Source: Desulfobulbaceae bacterium
Lineage (GTDB): Bacteria > Desulfobacterota > Desulfobulbia > Desulfobulbales > VMSU01
Assembly (NCBI GenBank): GCA_015231515.1
Contig: JADGBM010000024.1
Location: 1-33,452, forward strand
Reading direction: 5' to 3'
DNA length: 33,452 nt
The position numbers were made by a program, and so were the translations under genes. Every line of letters starts with the position of its first letter. Positions within the stretch are counted from its first letter, which is position 1. Below are positions 8,057 through 15,991 of this stretch, piece after piece. The notes beneath the pieces were generated by a model. It ran no database searches and had not been told where the DNA came from. It saw nothing but the letters and a program-made list of their open reading frames with translations.

Positions 8057-10598
8057 TGGCTGATTTTGTAGGGGCCTCAGGACCTAATGGCTTGAAAACA
8101 ATGATGAGCTGGGGTAGCAGAGTTAAAGCGGCCAACAGGGCGGCCAACATGGCGAAGCCGGTGAAAAGACCAAAGTAAATTGTAGGGATGAATTTTGAAA
8201 GAACAAGGATTGAAAAGCCTATTATGATGGTCAGTGATGTATAATACATAGCTTTCCCAATACTTGCATGACAGCGATGCATTGTCGCCCGATAGTTTCG
8301 ATCCTTTTTGAACTCTTTCATGAACCGATGTATGTAGTGAATTGTGTCGTCAACTGCAATCCCGATGGAAATGGCTGCAATTGTAATTGTCATCATGTCC
8401 AGTGGAATACCAAAAAAACCCATAGCTCCTAAGACCATGGCTGCCGGAAGCAAGTTTGGCAGGATAGCTATCAGGGCAATTGACAGGGATCTGAAAAGCA
8501 CCATGAACATGAGCATAATTCCGCAAAACACAACCCCAATCGTCATAATCTGAGATTTGAATAAACTTTGCAGCATATTGTTATAGAGAACCACCATGTT
8601 GGTAAAGTGAATGGAATCAGCCGGATAGTTCATCTCATCAACAAGAAACAGATCTATTTTCTCAATCAATTTCTGGCGGGAAAGGTTGATATCTGACTCC
8701 ATAATTCGAGTGGCAAAACGAACTTGGTTGTTGGCGATGGAAAGGTAGGGGGTAACAAGAACATCTTTGATGGTCTGCGGTATTTTATCGTACATAAGCG
8801 ATAACTCGTAATCATCAAGAGCAATGCTGTTATTAAGAGATGTGGCAATTTTTGTCAAAGTAGCAATTGAAGAAACTTTGCCTGTTTCGGGTAACTGCTC
8901 GATAAAGGAGTGGATTCGTTCAAGTTTTTCGAGCTTATAGGCGGTAAACCAGTATCTCTCTGAAGAGAAATTTGATTCGTCCACCAGGAGTTCATCGCCG
9001 CCAAAATCGGCTGAAAGCAGATCATCGTCCAGCAGATCACCAGCTGACGAATCGCTTGTTGAAGCTGCTTTGCTGGTTGAAGTAGCGACCTGTTCGTCAG
9101 GGAGATCGATAATTATGTCAAGCGGTGTCGTTCCTCCTAGCTTTTCATCAATAAGTTTCATGCCCTGGTAGATCTCTGTTGATTCGCTGAAGTAGTCGAT
9201 AAATCTATTTTCAACTTTTAGCTTGGTAACCCCGTAGGCGCTTAACATAATTAATAAAAATGAAATAAATAGAACCAGACCACCTCTCTTGTCGGTAAAT
9301 ACAGCAAATATCGAGGTGAAAGGGGCCTGTTTACTTTCTTGCAGAGCAATGTGTTCACGGTTGATTAGCATTGCAGCAGCAGGAAAAATTAGAAATGTAA
9401 GGATAAAAGAGGCGATTAAGCCAATTGTCATCATGAGCCCAAAGTCCATTACCGGGCGAATAGAACTGACAAGTAAGGAAACAAAAGCCACAATTGTGGT
9501 CAAAACAGTGTAGAGGCAGGGCATGAATTTTAAACGGACCGTTTCGAGAACAAGAAACTCTTGACTTTCATCAGGGTAGATAGTGCATAATTCACGATAG
9601 CGCACTATCAGGTGAATGGTGAGTGACATCGTGAAGATGAGCATTAAGGAAATAAAATTAGAGGAGATAACCGTTACCCGCCAATCCATCAATCCAAGTA
9701 AGCCAATCATGGTAGTGGCGGCGGTAAAACAACATACCATAGGTAGAAAGACCCATCGTTTTTGTTTGAAAATTATGGTTAAGGTTAGAATAAGGAAGAT
9801 AAAAACTCCGACGCTGAAGATGATAATGTCGCTTTGCACATATGAGATCATGTCGGCAATGATCATTGGAACACCGCCCAAAAACAGATTGGCAGTGTTG
9901 CGGTGCAACTCCATTGTAGAGCGAATCTCATCGACCAAAGCGTTCTGCTCGCCGGTGAGGTGTGTGGCGTAGGCTCTGTACTCTTCTGAAACGACAGCCA
10001 ATCTTGAGCGTTCATCGGCTGTGATAGTCTTGTTGAACTCTTTCTCTCGTAAATTTGTTCGTTCGGTCAGGAGGTCACGTAATTTATGGTTAATAGGCAG
10101 GTTGATTAGAATGGCAGTTGTTTGACCGTCAGGGCTTACAAGTTGTTCGCTGTAAATTGGATTTGTTTTAAACTCCTGCTTGGCAAGCTGGAAATCAACA
10201 TCCGGAGTTAAAAGGGTCCTGACCTGGTTCGATAAATCGCTGAAAGTGACTTTAGGACTAAAAAGCAGCGGGACATTTAAGATACTGACAATGGAATCCA
10301 CACCACGGAGAGCTGAAAGCTCGTCGGAGAGTTTTTTTAAATCATCAATGACCGGCTTGCTGAAAAGGTCAGCGGCAGGGGTGTAGGTCAGAACCAGATA
10401 ATCGTTTGTTCCGTACTGGTTGTAGATTTTACGAAAATAACGCAGGGCATCATCATTTTCGAGAACCAGAGAGTCAGCCGAGGCGTCAAGTTTGAATTTT
10501 CCTGAATGGAATGAAAAAAATGCCACTGCCAGAAAAACAAAAAAAATCGAAAAACCTGGATGTTTAATGATGGTTCGTTTATATATTTTTATAAACAT
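8043..10598 (-). CDS. MMPL/RND-superfamily transporter (HpnN-like)
   Basis: 851 residues with the duplicated RND layout: TM1 (about 14-31), a large periplasmic loop, a five-TM bundle (about 258-411), TM7 (about 440-455), a second loop and a second five-TM bundle (about 684-836). The proton-relay signature GIAVDDTIHYIHRF is at 746-759; the equivalent first-half site (SLTIHLIVRYRE, 325-336) lacks the Asp pair. Relatives carry lipids or hopanoids from the inner membrane outward. The second periplasmic loop contains an acidic Ser/Asp-rich insert (about 505-546). Divergently transcribed MlaA-SPOR and MlaC genes suggest glycerophospholipid or related lipid trafficking (inference); no mlaFED genes are in the window. 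The gene overlaps the NapH-like gene by 14 bp. Confidence 0.88.
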   Translation of the reverse strand: MFIKIYKRTIIKHPGFSIFFVFLAVAFFSFHSGKFKLDASADSLVLENDDALRYFRKIYNQYGTNDYLVLTYTPAADLFSKPVIDDLKKLSDELSALRGVDSIVSILNVPLLFSPKVTFSDLSNQVRTLLTPDVDFQLAKQEFKTNPIYSEQLVSPDGQTTAILINLPINHKLRDLLTERTNLREKEFNKTITADERSRLAVVSEEYRAYATHLTGEQNALVDEIRSTMELHRNTANLFLGGVPMIIADMISYVQSDIIIFSVGVFIFLILTLTIIFKQKRWVFLPMVCCFTAATTMIGLLGLMDWRVTVISSNFISLMLIFTMSLTIHLIVRYRELCTIYPDESQEFLVLETVRLKFMPCLYTVLTTIVAFVSLLVSSIRPVMDFGLMMTIGLIASFILTFLIFPAAAMLINREHIALQESKQAPFTSIFAVFTDKRGGLVLFISFLLIMLSAYGVTKLKVENRFIDYFSESTEIYQGMKLIDEKLGGTTPLDIIIDLPDEQVATSTSKAASTSDSSAGDLLDDDLLSADFGGDELLVDESNFSSERYWFTAYKLEKLERIHSFIEQLPETGKVSSIATLTKIATSLNNSIALDDYELSLMYDKIPQTIKDVLVTPYLSIANNQVRFATRIMESDINLSRQKLIEKIDLFLVDEMNYPADSIHFTNMVVLYNNMLQSLFKSQIMTIGVVFCGIMLMFMVLFRSLSIALIAILPNLLPAAMVLGAMGFFGIPLDMMTITIAAISIGIAVDDTIHYIHRFMKEFKKDRNYRATMHRCHASIGKAMYYTSLTIIIGFSILVLSKFIPTIYFGLFTGFAMLAALLAALTLLPQLIIVFKPLGPEAPTKSANAQN

Positions 10599-10803
10599 TA
10601 TTTTGTCTTATTAAGGGTATTTTTTGGGTAGATGATACGTTTATCGACACGGTAAATACAACACAGTTTGAATAATAATTCAATGATACATTAAATTATA
10701 AAAAGCATATTTGGGATTATTTTTTGTCTTGTAAAATTAATTTAAATTATCGACAATGCTTCTAGCAGCTATTTTATCACTTTAATAAAAGGAGCCTGAT
10801 GTC
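10599..10803. promoter_or_regulatory. Divergent intergenic region between MMPL and mlaA genes
   Basis: 205 bp, very AT-rich, and the only place from which both divergent transcription units can start. I see no unambiguous -35/-10 pair and no long palindrome. On the plus strand a GGAG Shine-Dalgarno (10791-10794) is followed by a two-codon ORF ATG TCT TGA (10799-10807), whose stop overlaps the TTG start of mlaA. Confidence 0.5.
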
Positions 10804-11889
10804 TTGAGGAGAAAAATCACATCGTATCTCGTAGTATTCCTTTTGTTTGCGCAGCCTTTAGTCGCGATGCAGGCCGATGATGACTTGCTTGGTGAGTACG
10901 AAACTGACACTGAAATTTCTGAAATCAGTGACCCGATAGAGCCGCTCAACAGGATTTTTTTTCAGTTTAACGATACGCTATACACGTATCTCTTAAACCC
11001 TGTGGCTGAAACATATGCTGCAATATTGCCTGAAGATATTCGCGGGTGTATTGGCAATGCCTTTAACAATATCGTGGCACCTATTCGAATTGTAAATAAC
11101 CTTTTGCAGGGAAAAGTTGCACAGTCAGGGACTGAGCTGCTGCGTTTTGTGATAAACACCACTGCTGGCGCTGGAGGTTTAGCTGATCCGGCTAAAGAGG
11201 TGTTTAACTTGCACACTTCAGATGAAGATTTTGGCCAGACTCTGGGAAAATACGGTTTTGGTGAAGGTATCTATATCTGTTGGCCTATCTTTGGCCCCTC
11301 TAATATCCGTGATACAATCGGCAAGGTTGGTGACTCCTTTCTCAACCCTCTAAGCTATATTTATTTTGATGACTCAACAAATGGCTTAGCTGTCCATGCC
11401 GGGAAACGTATTAACCAGACCTCACTTGTGCTCGGGGAGTACGAACAGTTTATTGAATCATCCTTTGACCCGTATATTGCGATGCGGCAGTTTTTTACTG
11501 ATAGTCGTCGGAGTCAGATCCTCGATAAGCATATTGATACATCTTCGTATCCGAAACAAAGCAGTTTTTTTAATTTTGATGAAGCTGATAAATCCGCGAT
11601 GTTAAGCGCTTTAACGGATGGTCCTGTGAAAGCAGTTAGCCCGGAGCGATTAAAATCAAAAAAATACTTTATCCAGGTGGGGGTTTTTACCGACATTGAA
11701 AATGGTGACGCCTTATCCCAAAGACTGCTGTCAATCGATAGAGAGCCTGTTGTTGTAGAATATATTCGAGAGGATTATACGTTTTATGGTATTCAGGTCA
11801 TCGGCGGCAATGAGTTTGTCTTGGCAAAAAATGCGGAGCAGGAACTAATTAAGGCCGGTTTTCAAGAGACTCTAGTACTCAGTAGATAA
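10804..11889 (+). CDS. mlaA: MlaA (VacJ) family protein fused to a SPOR domain
   Basis: 361 residues. A signal peptide (1-22, RRKITSYLVVFLLFAQPLVA) has no lipobox Cys, unlike the classical MlaA lipoprotein. The MlaA domain (about 43-245) begins with the hallmark DPIEPLNRIFFQFND, and later has TAGAGGLADPA and DFGQTLGKYGFGEGIY followed by FGPSNIRD. MlaA forms a donut in the outer membrane that removes phospholipid from the outer leaflet and hands it to MlaC, the next gene. A SPOR domain (about 286-360; KKYFIQVGVFTDIENGDALSQ) is added at the C terminus. SPOR domains bind denuded peptidoglycan, so this protein may be tied to the wall or septum (inference). The TTG start is nine bases after GGAG; an ATG five bases upstream is out of frame and stops after two codons. 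Confidence 0.9.
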   Translation: MRRKITSYLVVFLLFAQPLVAMQADDDLLGEYETDTEISEISDPIEPLNRIFFQFNDTLYTYLLNPVAETYAAILPEDIRGCIGNAFNNIVAPIRIVNNLLQGKVAQSGTELLRFVINTTAGAGGLADPAKEVFNLHTSDEDFGQTLGKYGFGEGIYICWPIFGPSNIRDTIGKVGDSFLNPLSYIYFDDSTNGLAVHAGKRINQTSLVLGEYEQFIESSFDPYIAMRQFFTDSRRSQILDKHIDTSSYPKQSSFFNFDEADKSAMLSALTDGPVKAVSPERLKSKKYFIQVGVFTDIENGDALSQRLLSIDREPVVVEYIREDYTFYGIQVIGGNEFVLAKNAEQELIKAGFQETLVLSR

Positions 11890-11920
11890 TTTAAAAATTG
11901 AGCATACAAGGTATTTAAGC

Positions 11921-12550
11921 ATGGTATCGTTTCACATTAAGAGAAAGATAGTGGCATCATGCACTGTTTTTTTATTTGTTCTGGGTTTTGTTGCAGTGGT
12001 CTCTGCCGAAGCGAGTTTGCCTATTGACTCAATAAAAATGACAGTAGAAAGAATAATCCAGGTTGTAACTGATCAGGCTCTAAAAGGTGAGGAAAACTCA
12101 GAAAAGCGTAAGAACACGATACTGCAGTTGGTGGATCAGCGTTTCAATTTCCAACTGATGTCGAGACTGGCACTCGGCGATAACTGGGACAGTCTGACAG
12201 TGGAGGAGCAGGCAGGTTTTGTTGTCTTGTTCTCTGATCTTTTAAAGAAAACCTATATCAGAAGGATTGAGTCGTATTCCGATGAGAAAGTCGTTTTTTC
12301 AAAAGAGAATGTCAAAGATAATTTGGCGTTGGTCTATAGTCAATTTGTGAAGGATACGAGTGAAATTTCGATAATTTATAAATTGAAAAAAGAAGGCGAC
12401 GAGTGGCTGGTTTTTGATGTTGTAATCGAGGGCGCCAGCGTTATAAAACAGTACAGACGCCAATTTTCAGAAATAATTACTGCCGAAAAATTTGACGGTT
12501 TGATGTTACGTCTTCAAGAAAAAATTAAATTGTCAAACGCTTCACACTGA
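11921..12550 (+). CDS. mlaC: MlaC / Ttg2D family periplasmic lipid-binding protein
   Basis: 209 residues with a Sec signal peptide (about 1-29, cleavage near VSAEA). It then follows the MlaC fold pattern: IIQVVTDQALKG, RKNTILQLVDQRFNFQLMSRLALGDNWDSL (the usual F.f..ma...LG..W....), EEQAGFVVLFSDLLKKTYIRRIESY, and the C-terminal DEWLVFDVVIEGASVIKQYRRQFSEII. MlaC shuttles phospholipid across the periplasm between MlaA and an inner-membrane transporter. Here the nearest inner-membrane candidate is the divergent MMPL protein, not an MlaFEDB ABC transporter. HpnM of hopanoid clusters belongs to the same family, so a hopanoid role is an alternative. It follows mlaA by 31 bp, likely one operon. Confidence 0.9.
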   Translation: MVSFHIKRKIVASCTVFLFVLGFVAVVSAEASLPIDSIKMTVERIIQVVTDQALKGEENSEKRKNTILQLVDQRFNFQLMSRLALGDNWDSLTVEEQAGFVVLFSDLLKKTYIRRIESYSDEKVVFSKENVKDNLALVYSQFVKDTSEISIIYKLKKEGDEWLVFDVVIEGASVIKQYRRQFSEIITAEKFDGLMLRLQEKIKLSNASH

Positions 12551-12761
12551 AATTTCCTCCTTATGGTTTATCCCTGCCTGAAATTGTTCCCTTCGTGTTT
12601 TTTCGTTCTCGATTAATCCTTTATTCGACAACGCCATTGTACTTCATGCTGTTTTACTGGACTGATTTATCTTGCGTAGCCTTCCTGGGCAAATTACCCA
12701 TAACTCATAGTTTGAGATATCTTTAAAGCAAATTAATGATGGTGTGATTTTCTTAAATAAC
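12551..12761. other. Intergenic stretch between mlaC and the yceD promoter
   Basis: About 210 bp without an ORF of coding character on either strand. No convincing terminator hairpin follows mlaC, and I recognise no RNA gene here. Together with the promoter and leader it makes a 312-bp gap separating the lipid-transport locus from the fatty-acid cluster. Confidence 0.5.
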
Positions 12762-12789
12762 TTGACAATACTGCGTAATTTCTTATATT
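12762..12789 (+). promoter_or_regulatory. Sigma70-type promoter for yceD-rpmF-plsX cluster
   Basis: Perfect -35 TTGACA (12762-12767), 16-bp spacer, -10 TATATT (12784-12789; five of six match to TATAAT). Transcription would start near 12796 and leave a leader of about 66 nt before the GTG of yceD. It is the best consensus promoter I find in the window. Confidence 0.75.
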
Positions 12790-12862
12790 CACCTGTTCTT
12801 CTGATTTGAAAAAACAGTGCTTTGCTTAGGTATTTTTAAAAGTAAAAAAAATTGGAATTTGT

Positions 12863-13381
12863 GTGAAAATTTCATTTGATGAGATACCTGAAGAAGGGTT
12901 GAACTTCGACATTAATGACCGGTTCTGGCTTACCAATACAGACTTCAAGGTACTAAGTGACCCTTTAGCACGTATCACCTTAAAGAAAATCGAATCACGC
13001 GTCGTTATGAGAGGTTTTATTACATGTTCGGTTGAGTTGGAATGTGATCGTTGCCTTTCCAGTTTTGAATCTAAACTTGAGTCGGATTTTACACTTTTTT
13101 TCGACTGGGTAGGGGTTGGGAAAAACCTACATAATGAAGATGAGCATCAACTGACAGATGCTGAAATGGATATTGTTGAGCTTGAAGATCCGGAAATTGA
13201 TCTATTTGAAACGCTTCAACAACAGTATTATCTGATGCTGCCGGTAAAGACTATCTGTAACGAAAAATGCAAAGGGCTCTGTTCTCACTGCGGCATAGAT
13301 AAAAACCAGAGTTTGTGTTCATGTTCTGAGTTATATAAGGATAGCCCTTTTTCTGAACTTACTAAAATAAAAATTCATTAG
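12863..13381 (+). CDS. yceD: DUF177 (YceD) family protein
   Basis: 172 residues. The DUF177 pattern is visible: VVMRGFITCSVELECDRCLSSFESKLESDF (strand, CxxC, strand), acidic middle EMDIVELEDPEIDLFETLQQQYYLMLPVKTIC, and the C-terminal cysteine cluster CNEKCKGLCSHCGIDKNQSLCSC. YceD is found before rpmF and plsX in very many bacteria, and its plant and E. coli relatives are linked to 23S rRNA processing. The start is GTG 12863 with only a weak purine stretch (TTGGAA) upstream. It is separated from rpmF by an attenuator-like hairpin. Confidence 0.92.
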   Translation: MKISFDEIPEEGLNFDINDRFWLTNTDFKVLSDPLARITLKKIESRVVMRGFITCSVELECDRCLSSFESKLESDFTLFFDWVGVGKNLHNEDEHQLTDAEMDIVELEDPEIDLFETLQQQYYLMLPVKTICNEKCKGLCSHCGIDKNQSLCSCSELYKDSPFSELTKIKIH

Positions 13382-13384
13382 TCG

Positions 13385-13415
13385 TACCGTCCATATTGTG
13401 ATGACGGTATTTTTT
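13385..13415 (+). terminator. Hairpin with T-run between yceD and rpmF (terminator or attenuator)
   Basis: Perfect 7-bp stem TACCGTC (13385-13391) / GACGGTA (13403-13409), 11-nt loop, followed at once by six T (13410-13415). It lies four bases after the yceD stop. It could partly terminate the upstream transcript and so set the yceD:rpmF ratio, since no other strong promoter is visible before rpmF. Confidence 0.7.
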
Positions 13416-13419
13416 ATCC

Positions 13420-13433
13420 GTTGAACGTTCAAC
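13420..13433. promoter_or_regulatory. 14-bp perfect palindrome upstream of rpmF
   Basis: GTTGAACGTTCAAC is its own reverse complement and is followed by another ACGTT. It lies 31 bp before the rpmF ATG, just after the hairpin T-run. It may be an operator for the rpmF-plsX-fab transcription unit, or a remnant of heptamer-type intergenic repeats; the sequence alone cannot tell. Confidence 0.4.
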
Positions 13434-13464
13434 GTTATTTACTATAATTTGTAGAGGCAATCTG

Positions 13465-13653
13465 ATGGCATTACCAAAAAGAAGACATTCTCACGCTCGG
13501 ACCCGATTACGACGATCACATGACGCATTAGTAGCACCAAATGTTTCAAATTGTTCTGAGTGTGGCGAGCCCAAACAACCTCATCGCCTTTGTGCCGGCT
13601 GTGGTACCTATAAGGGTAGAACAGTTGTTAAATTTGATGACGAAATCGAATAG
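13465..13653 (+). CDS. rpmF: Ribosomal protein bL32
   Basis: 62-residue large-subunit protein. It has the N-terminal ALPKRRHSHARTRLRRSHDAL, typical of L32 (usually AVPKrr.S), and a zinc-binding CSECGEPKQPHRLCAGCG (C-x2-C...C-x2-C), so it is the zinc-containing (C+) form. The end GTYKGRTVV is also canonical. The ATG at 13465 follows AGAGGCAATCTG. Its position between yceD and plsX is the classic arrangement; 213 bp of non-coding DNA follow before plsX. Confidence 0.98.
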   Translation: MALPKRRHSHARTRLRRSHDALVAPNVSNCSECGEPKQPHRLCAGCGTYKGRTVVKFDDEIE

Positions 13654-13866
13654 AAAAACTTGGTATGGCACTTACTTTCGTCAGCATTGATATGATGCGC
13701 GCTGGCATAGACCGCAAAAGTCGATCTAGTAGTCCTAATAAGAGCAATAGCCTACATTCATCGTTGACGCCTGTTTTGCACGTGAATTATCAAATAAAAT
13801 CTGACTCCATGGCGTGTTACCATGAGTTGTCATGAAGATCCCGGCCTGCCGGATTAGGGGAGTGAC

Positions 13867-14934
13867 GTGCAGATAGCTTTAGATGTAATGGGTGGTGATC
13901 GCGAACCTGATGAAGTCATTTCCGGTGCTGTTGACGCAGTCTGCAAGTATGGTTATCAGGTCGTTTTGCTTGGCGATAAAAAGTGTATTGATACATCACT
14001 GACAAAACATCTCGCTGATTATAAAAAGTGTGCTGCTCAAAAAGAACATACTTCTGCCTTTGATGTTCATGACAGAATTTCGATTGTCCATACAACACAG
14101 GTAGTCGAAATGGATGAATCTCCGCTTGATGCGATTCGCAAAAAGAAGGATTCTTCCATAGTTGTTGCCTTTGAACAACTTAAAGATAAAAAGGTTGATG
14201 CTGTCGTGAGTGCCGGCAATTCAGGGGCCACTTTAGCTGCCGCTGTAAAAACACTTGGTCGGCTTAAAGGTATTTCCAGGCCGGGTATAGCAGGTATATT
14301 TCCAACGCTCAAAAAACCACTGGTTATTATGGATGTTGGTGCCAATGTGGATTGCAGGCCCCAGCATCTGCACCAGTTTGCAGTGATGGCAACCGCATTT
14401 TCCAGGGTATTGTTTGATATTGATGAGCCGAGGGTTGGTCTCTTGAGTATTGGCGAAGAGGGTGGCAAGGGCAATGCCCTGGTAAAAAAAACCCACGAAC
14501 TGTTGACTGCAAGTAACCTCAATTACATCGGTAACGTCGAGGGCAGAGATATTTTTCAAGGTGATGTCGATGTTATGGTTTGTGATGGTTTTGTCGGAAA
14601 TGTTTGTCTGAAGCTGAGTGAAGGTCTTGCTGATGCGATGGTATCCATGCTAAGGGAAGAGTTTTCTAAAAACCTTATATCCAAGGTGGGTTATCTTCTT
14701 ACCAAGAAAGCCTACGCGAATCTGAAAAAACGAACTGATTATGCTGAGTATGGCGGAGCACCACTTCTGGGGTTTAATGGTACCGCCATTATCTGCCATG
14801 GCCGCTCAAACTCGCGAGCTATAATGAATGCCATTAGAGTCGCAGCAGAAATGGTACGTAACAATATGAATGACCATATCTGCAATCTCCTCGCTAAAGA
14901 TCAGGTTTTGCCCGAAAATATAGAAACGGCCTGA
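13867..14934 (+). CDS. plsX: Phosphate acyltransferase PlsX
   Basis: Converts acyl-ACP and phosphate to acyl-phosphate, the first step feeding PlsY in glycerophospholipid synthesis; peripheral membrane enzyme. 355 residues with the family signatures IALDVMGGDREPDEVISGAV at the N terminus, VDAVVSAGNSGATLAAA, RPGIAGIFPT, MDVGANVDCRP, LLSIGEEGGKGN, GRDIFQGDVDVMVCDGFVGNVCLK and YGGAPLLG. The start is GTG 13867, preceded by a strong AGGGGAG. fabH follows after 10 bp, so the two are co-transcribed, as in most bacteria. Confidence 0.97.
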   Translation: MQIALDVMGGDREPDEVISGAVDAVCKYGYQVVLLGDKKCIDTSLTKHLADYKKCAAQKEHTSAFDVHDRISIVHTTQVVEMDESPLDAIRKKKDSSIVVAFEQLKDKKVDAVVSAGNSGATLAAAVKTLGRLKGISRPGIAGIFPTLKKPLVIMDVGANVDCRPQHLHQFAVMATAFSRVLFDIDEPRVGLLSIGEEGGKGNALVKKTHELLTASNLNYIGNVEGRDIFQGDVDVMVCDGFVGNVCLKLSEGLADAMVSMLREEFSKNLISKVGYLLTKKAYANLKKRTDYAEYGGAPLLGFNGTAIICHGRSNSRAIMNAIRVAAEMVRNNMNDHICNLLAKDQVLPENIETA

Positions 14935-14944
14935 AAACAATTCC

Positions 14945-15925
14945 ATGAAGAATTCATTTATTTTAGGGACTGGTTCATGTCTGCCAAGGCGTGAAGTTTC
15001 CAACCACGACCTTGAATCCATTGTTGATACCTCTGATGAGTGGATTACTACTCGAACTGGTATCAAATCTCGTCGTATCGCCGGCCCTGGCGAAGAAACC
15101 TCTAAAATTGCTGCACATGCTAGTCGTCAGGCTCTGGATATGGCTGGCGTAACTGCCCAAGAGATCGACCTGATTATCTGTGGCACAATGACCAGCGAAA
15201 TGTCCATGCCTTCATGCGCTTGTCTTGCCCAGAAGGAGCTCGGTGCTGTTAAGGCATTTGCCTACGATATTAACGCTGCTTGCTGTGGTTTCTTGTATGG
15301 ACTGGATTTAGCAGATGCGTATGTCAGACGTGATCCTGACCTGAAAATACTTGTGATTGGTGCGGAAAATCTTTCAGCACGGACGAATTGGCAGGATCGT
15401 ACCACATGCGTATTGTGGGGAGATGGTGCGGGCGCTGTAGTTGTGACAGGAACATCGTCCTACGACTATGGGCTACTGGGCAGTAAACTTTATGCCGATG
15501 GGACGTTGTCTCACCTTCTGAGTATGAATTCTGCAAAAGGTATGAACCCTGATCTGCTTAATGCAAACAATAAAGGGTCATATATTAAGATGGAAGGGAA
15601 AGATGTATTTAAGTATGCTGTTAAATCTATGGAAAATGCAGTTGTGCAAGTTTTAAAAAAACAGAACATGACAATTGAAGATATATCGTATGTGATTCCC
15701 CATCAAGCCAATATTCGTATTCTTAACAGCCTGCTGGAAAGGCTTTCGGTCCCTCCAGAAAAAGTCTATGTAAATATACACAAATATGGTAATACATCTG
15801 CAGCCAGCATACCCATAGCACTTGATGAGGCCAATCGTTTGGGCAAGTTGCATAGAGGTGACACAGTACTTTTTTGTGCTTTTGGTGGTGGGTTTACCTG
15901 GGGTGCTTCTATTGTTAAATGGTAA
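14945..15925 (+). CDS. fabH: Beta-ketoacyl-ACP synthase III
   Basis: Initiates fatty-acid synthesis by condensing acetyl-CoA (or branched primers) with malonyl-ACP. 326 residues. The thiolase-fold catalytic triad is Cys113 in NAACCGFLYG (C-x-G-F context; a second Cys lies at 114), His253 in IPHQANIRI and Asn283 in YGNTSAAS. TTRTGIKSRRIA and the C-terminal GDTVLFCAFGGGFTWGA match the family. It sits 10 bp after plsX and 66 bp before the acyl-CoA dehydrogenase. Confidence 0.97.
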   Translation: MKNSFILGTGSCLPRREVSNHDLESIVDTSDEWITTRTGIKSRRIAGPGEETSKIAAHASRQALDMAGVTAQEIDLIICGTMTSEMSMPSCACLAQKELGAVKAFAYDINAACCGFLYGLDLADAYVRRDPDLKILVIGAENLSARTNWQDRTTCVLWGDGAGAVVVTGTSSYDYGLLGSKLYADGTLSHLLSMNSAKGMNPDLLNANNKGSYIKMEGKDVFKYAVKSMENAVVQVLKKQNMTIEDISYVIPHQANIRILNSLLERLSVPPEKVYVNIHKYGNTSAASIPIALDEANRLGKLHRGDTVLFCAFGGGFTWGASIVKW

Positions 15926-15991
15926 TTTGAATTTAAGATACGAAGCGTGTCTTTACTCAATGATTGTAATACCAGTAATTTGGGGATTTTA

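Noticed and set aside
9616-9972. 118-codon plus-strand ORF opposite the MMPL gene
   Set aside because: It is a shadow of the coding frame on the other strand, without ribosome-binding site or family features.
13801-13852. Short inverted repeats (CATGG/CCATG and CCGG/CCGG) before plsX as a fatty-acid regulator site
   Set aside because: Stems are only 4-5 bp with mismatches around them and match no operator I can name; too weak to call.
14067-14522. 151-codon minus-strand ORF opposite plsX
   Set aside because: It lies fully within a clearly conserved plsX reading frame and its product is low-complexity and unrecognisable.
15947-15991. GTG start 15 codons upstream of the acyl-CoA dehydrogenase
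   Set aside because: The added residues are unlike the family N terminus, and ATG 15992 has GGGG at suitable distance.
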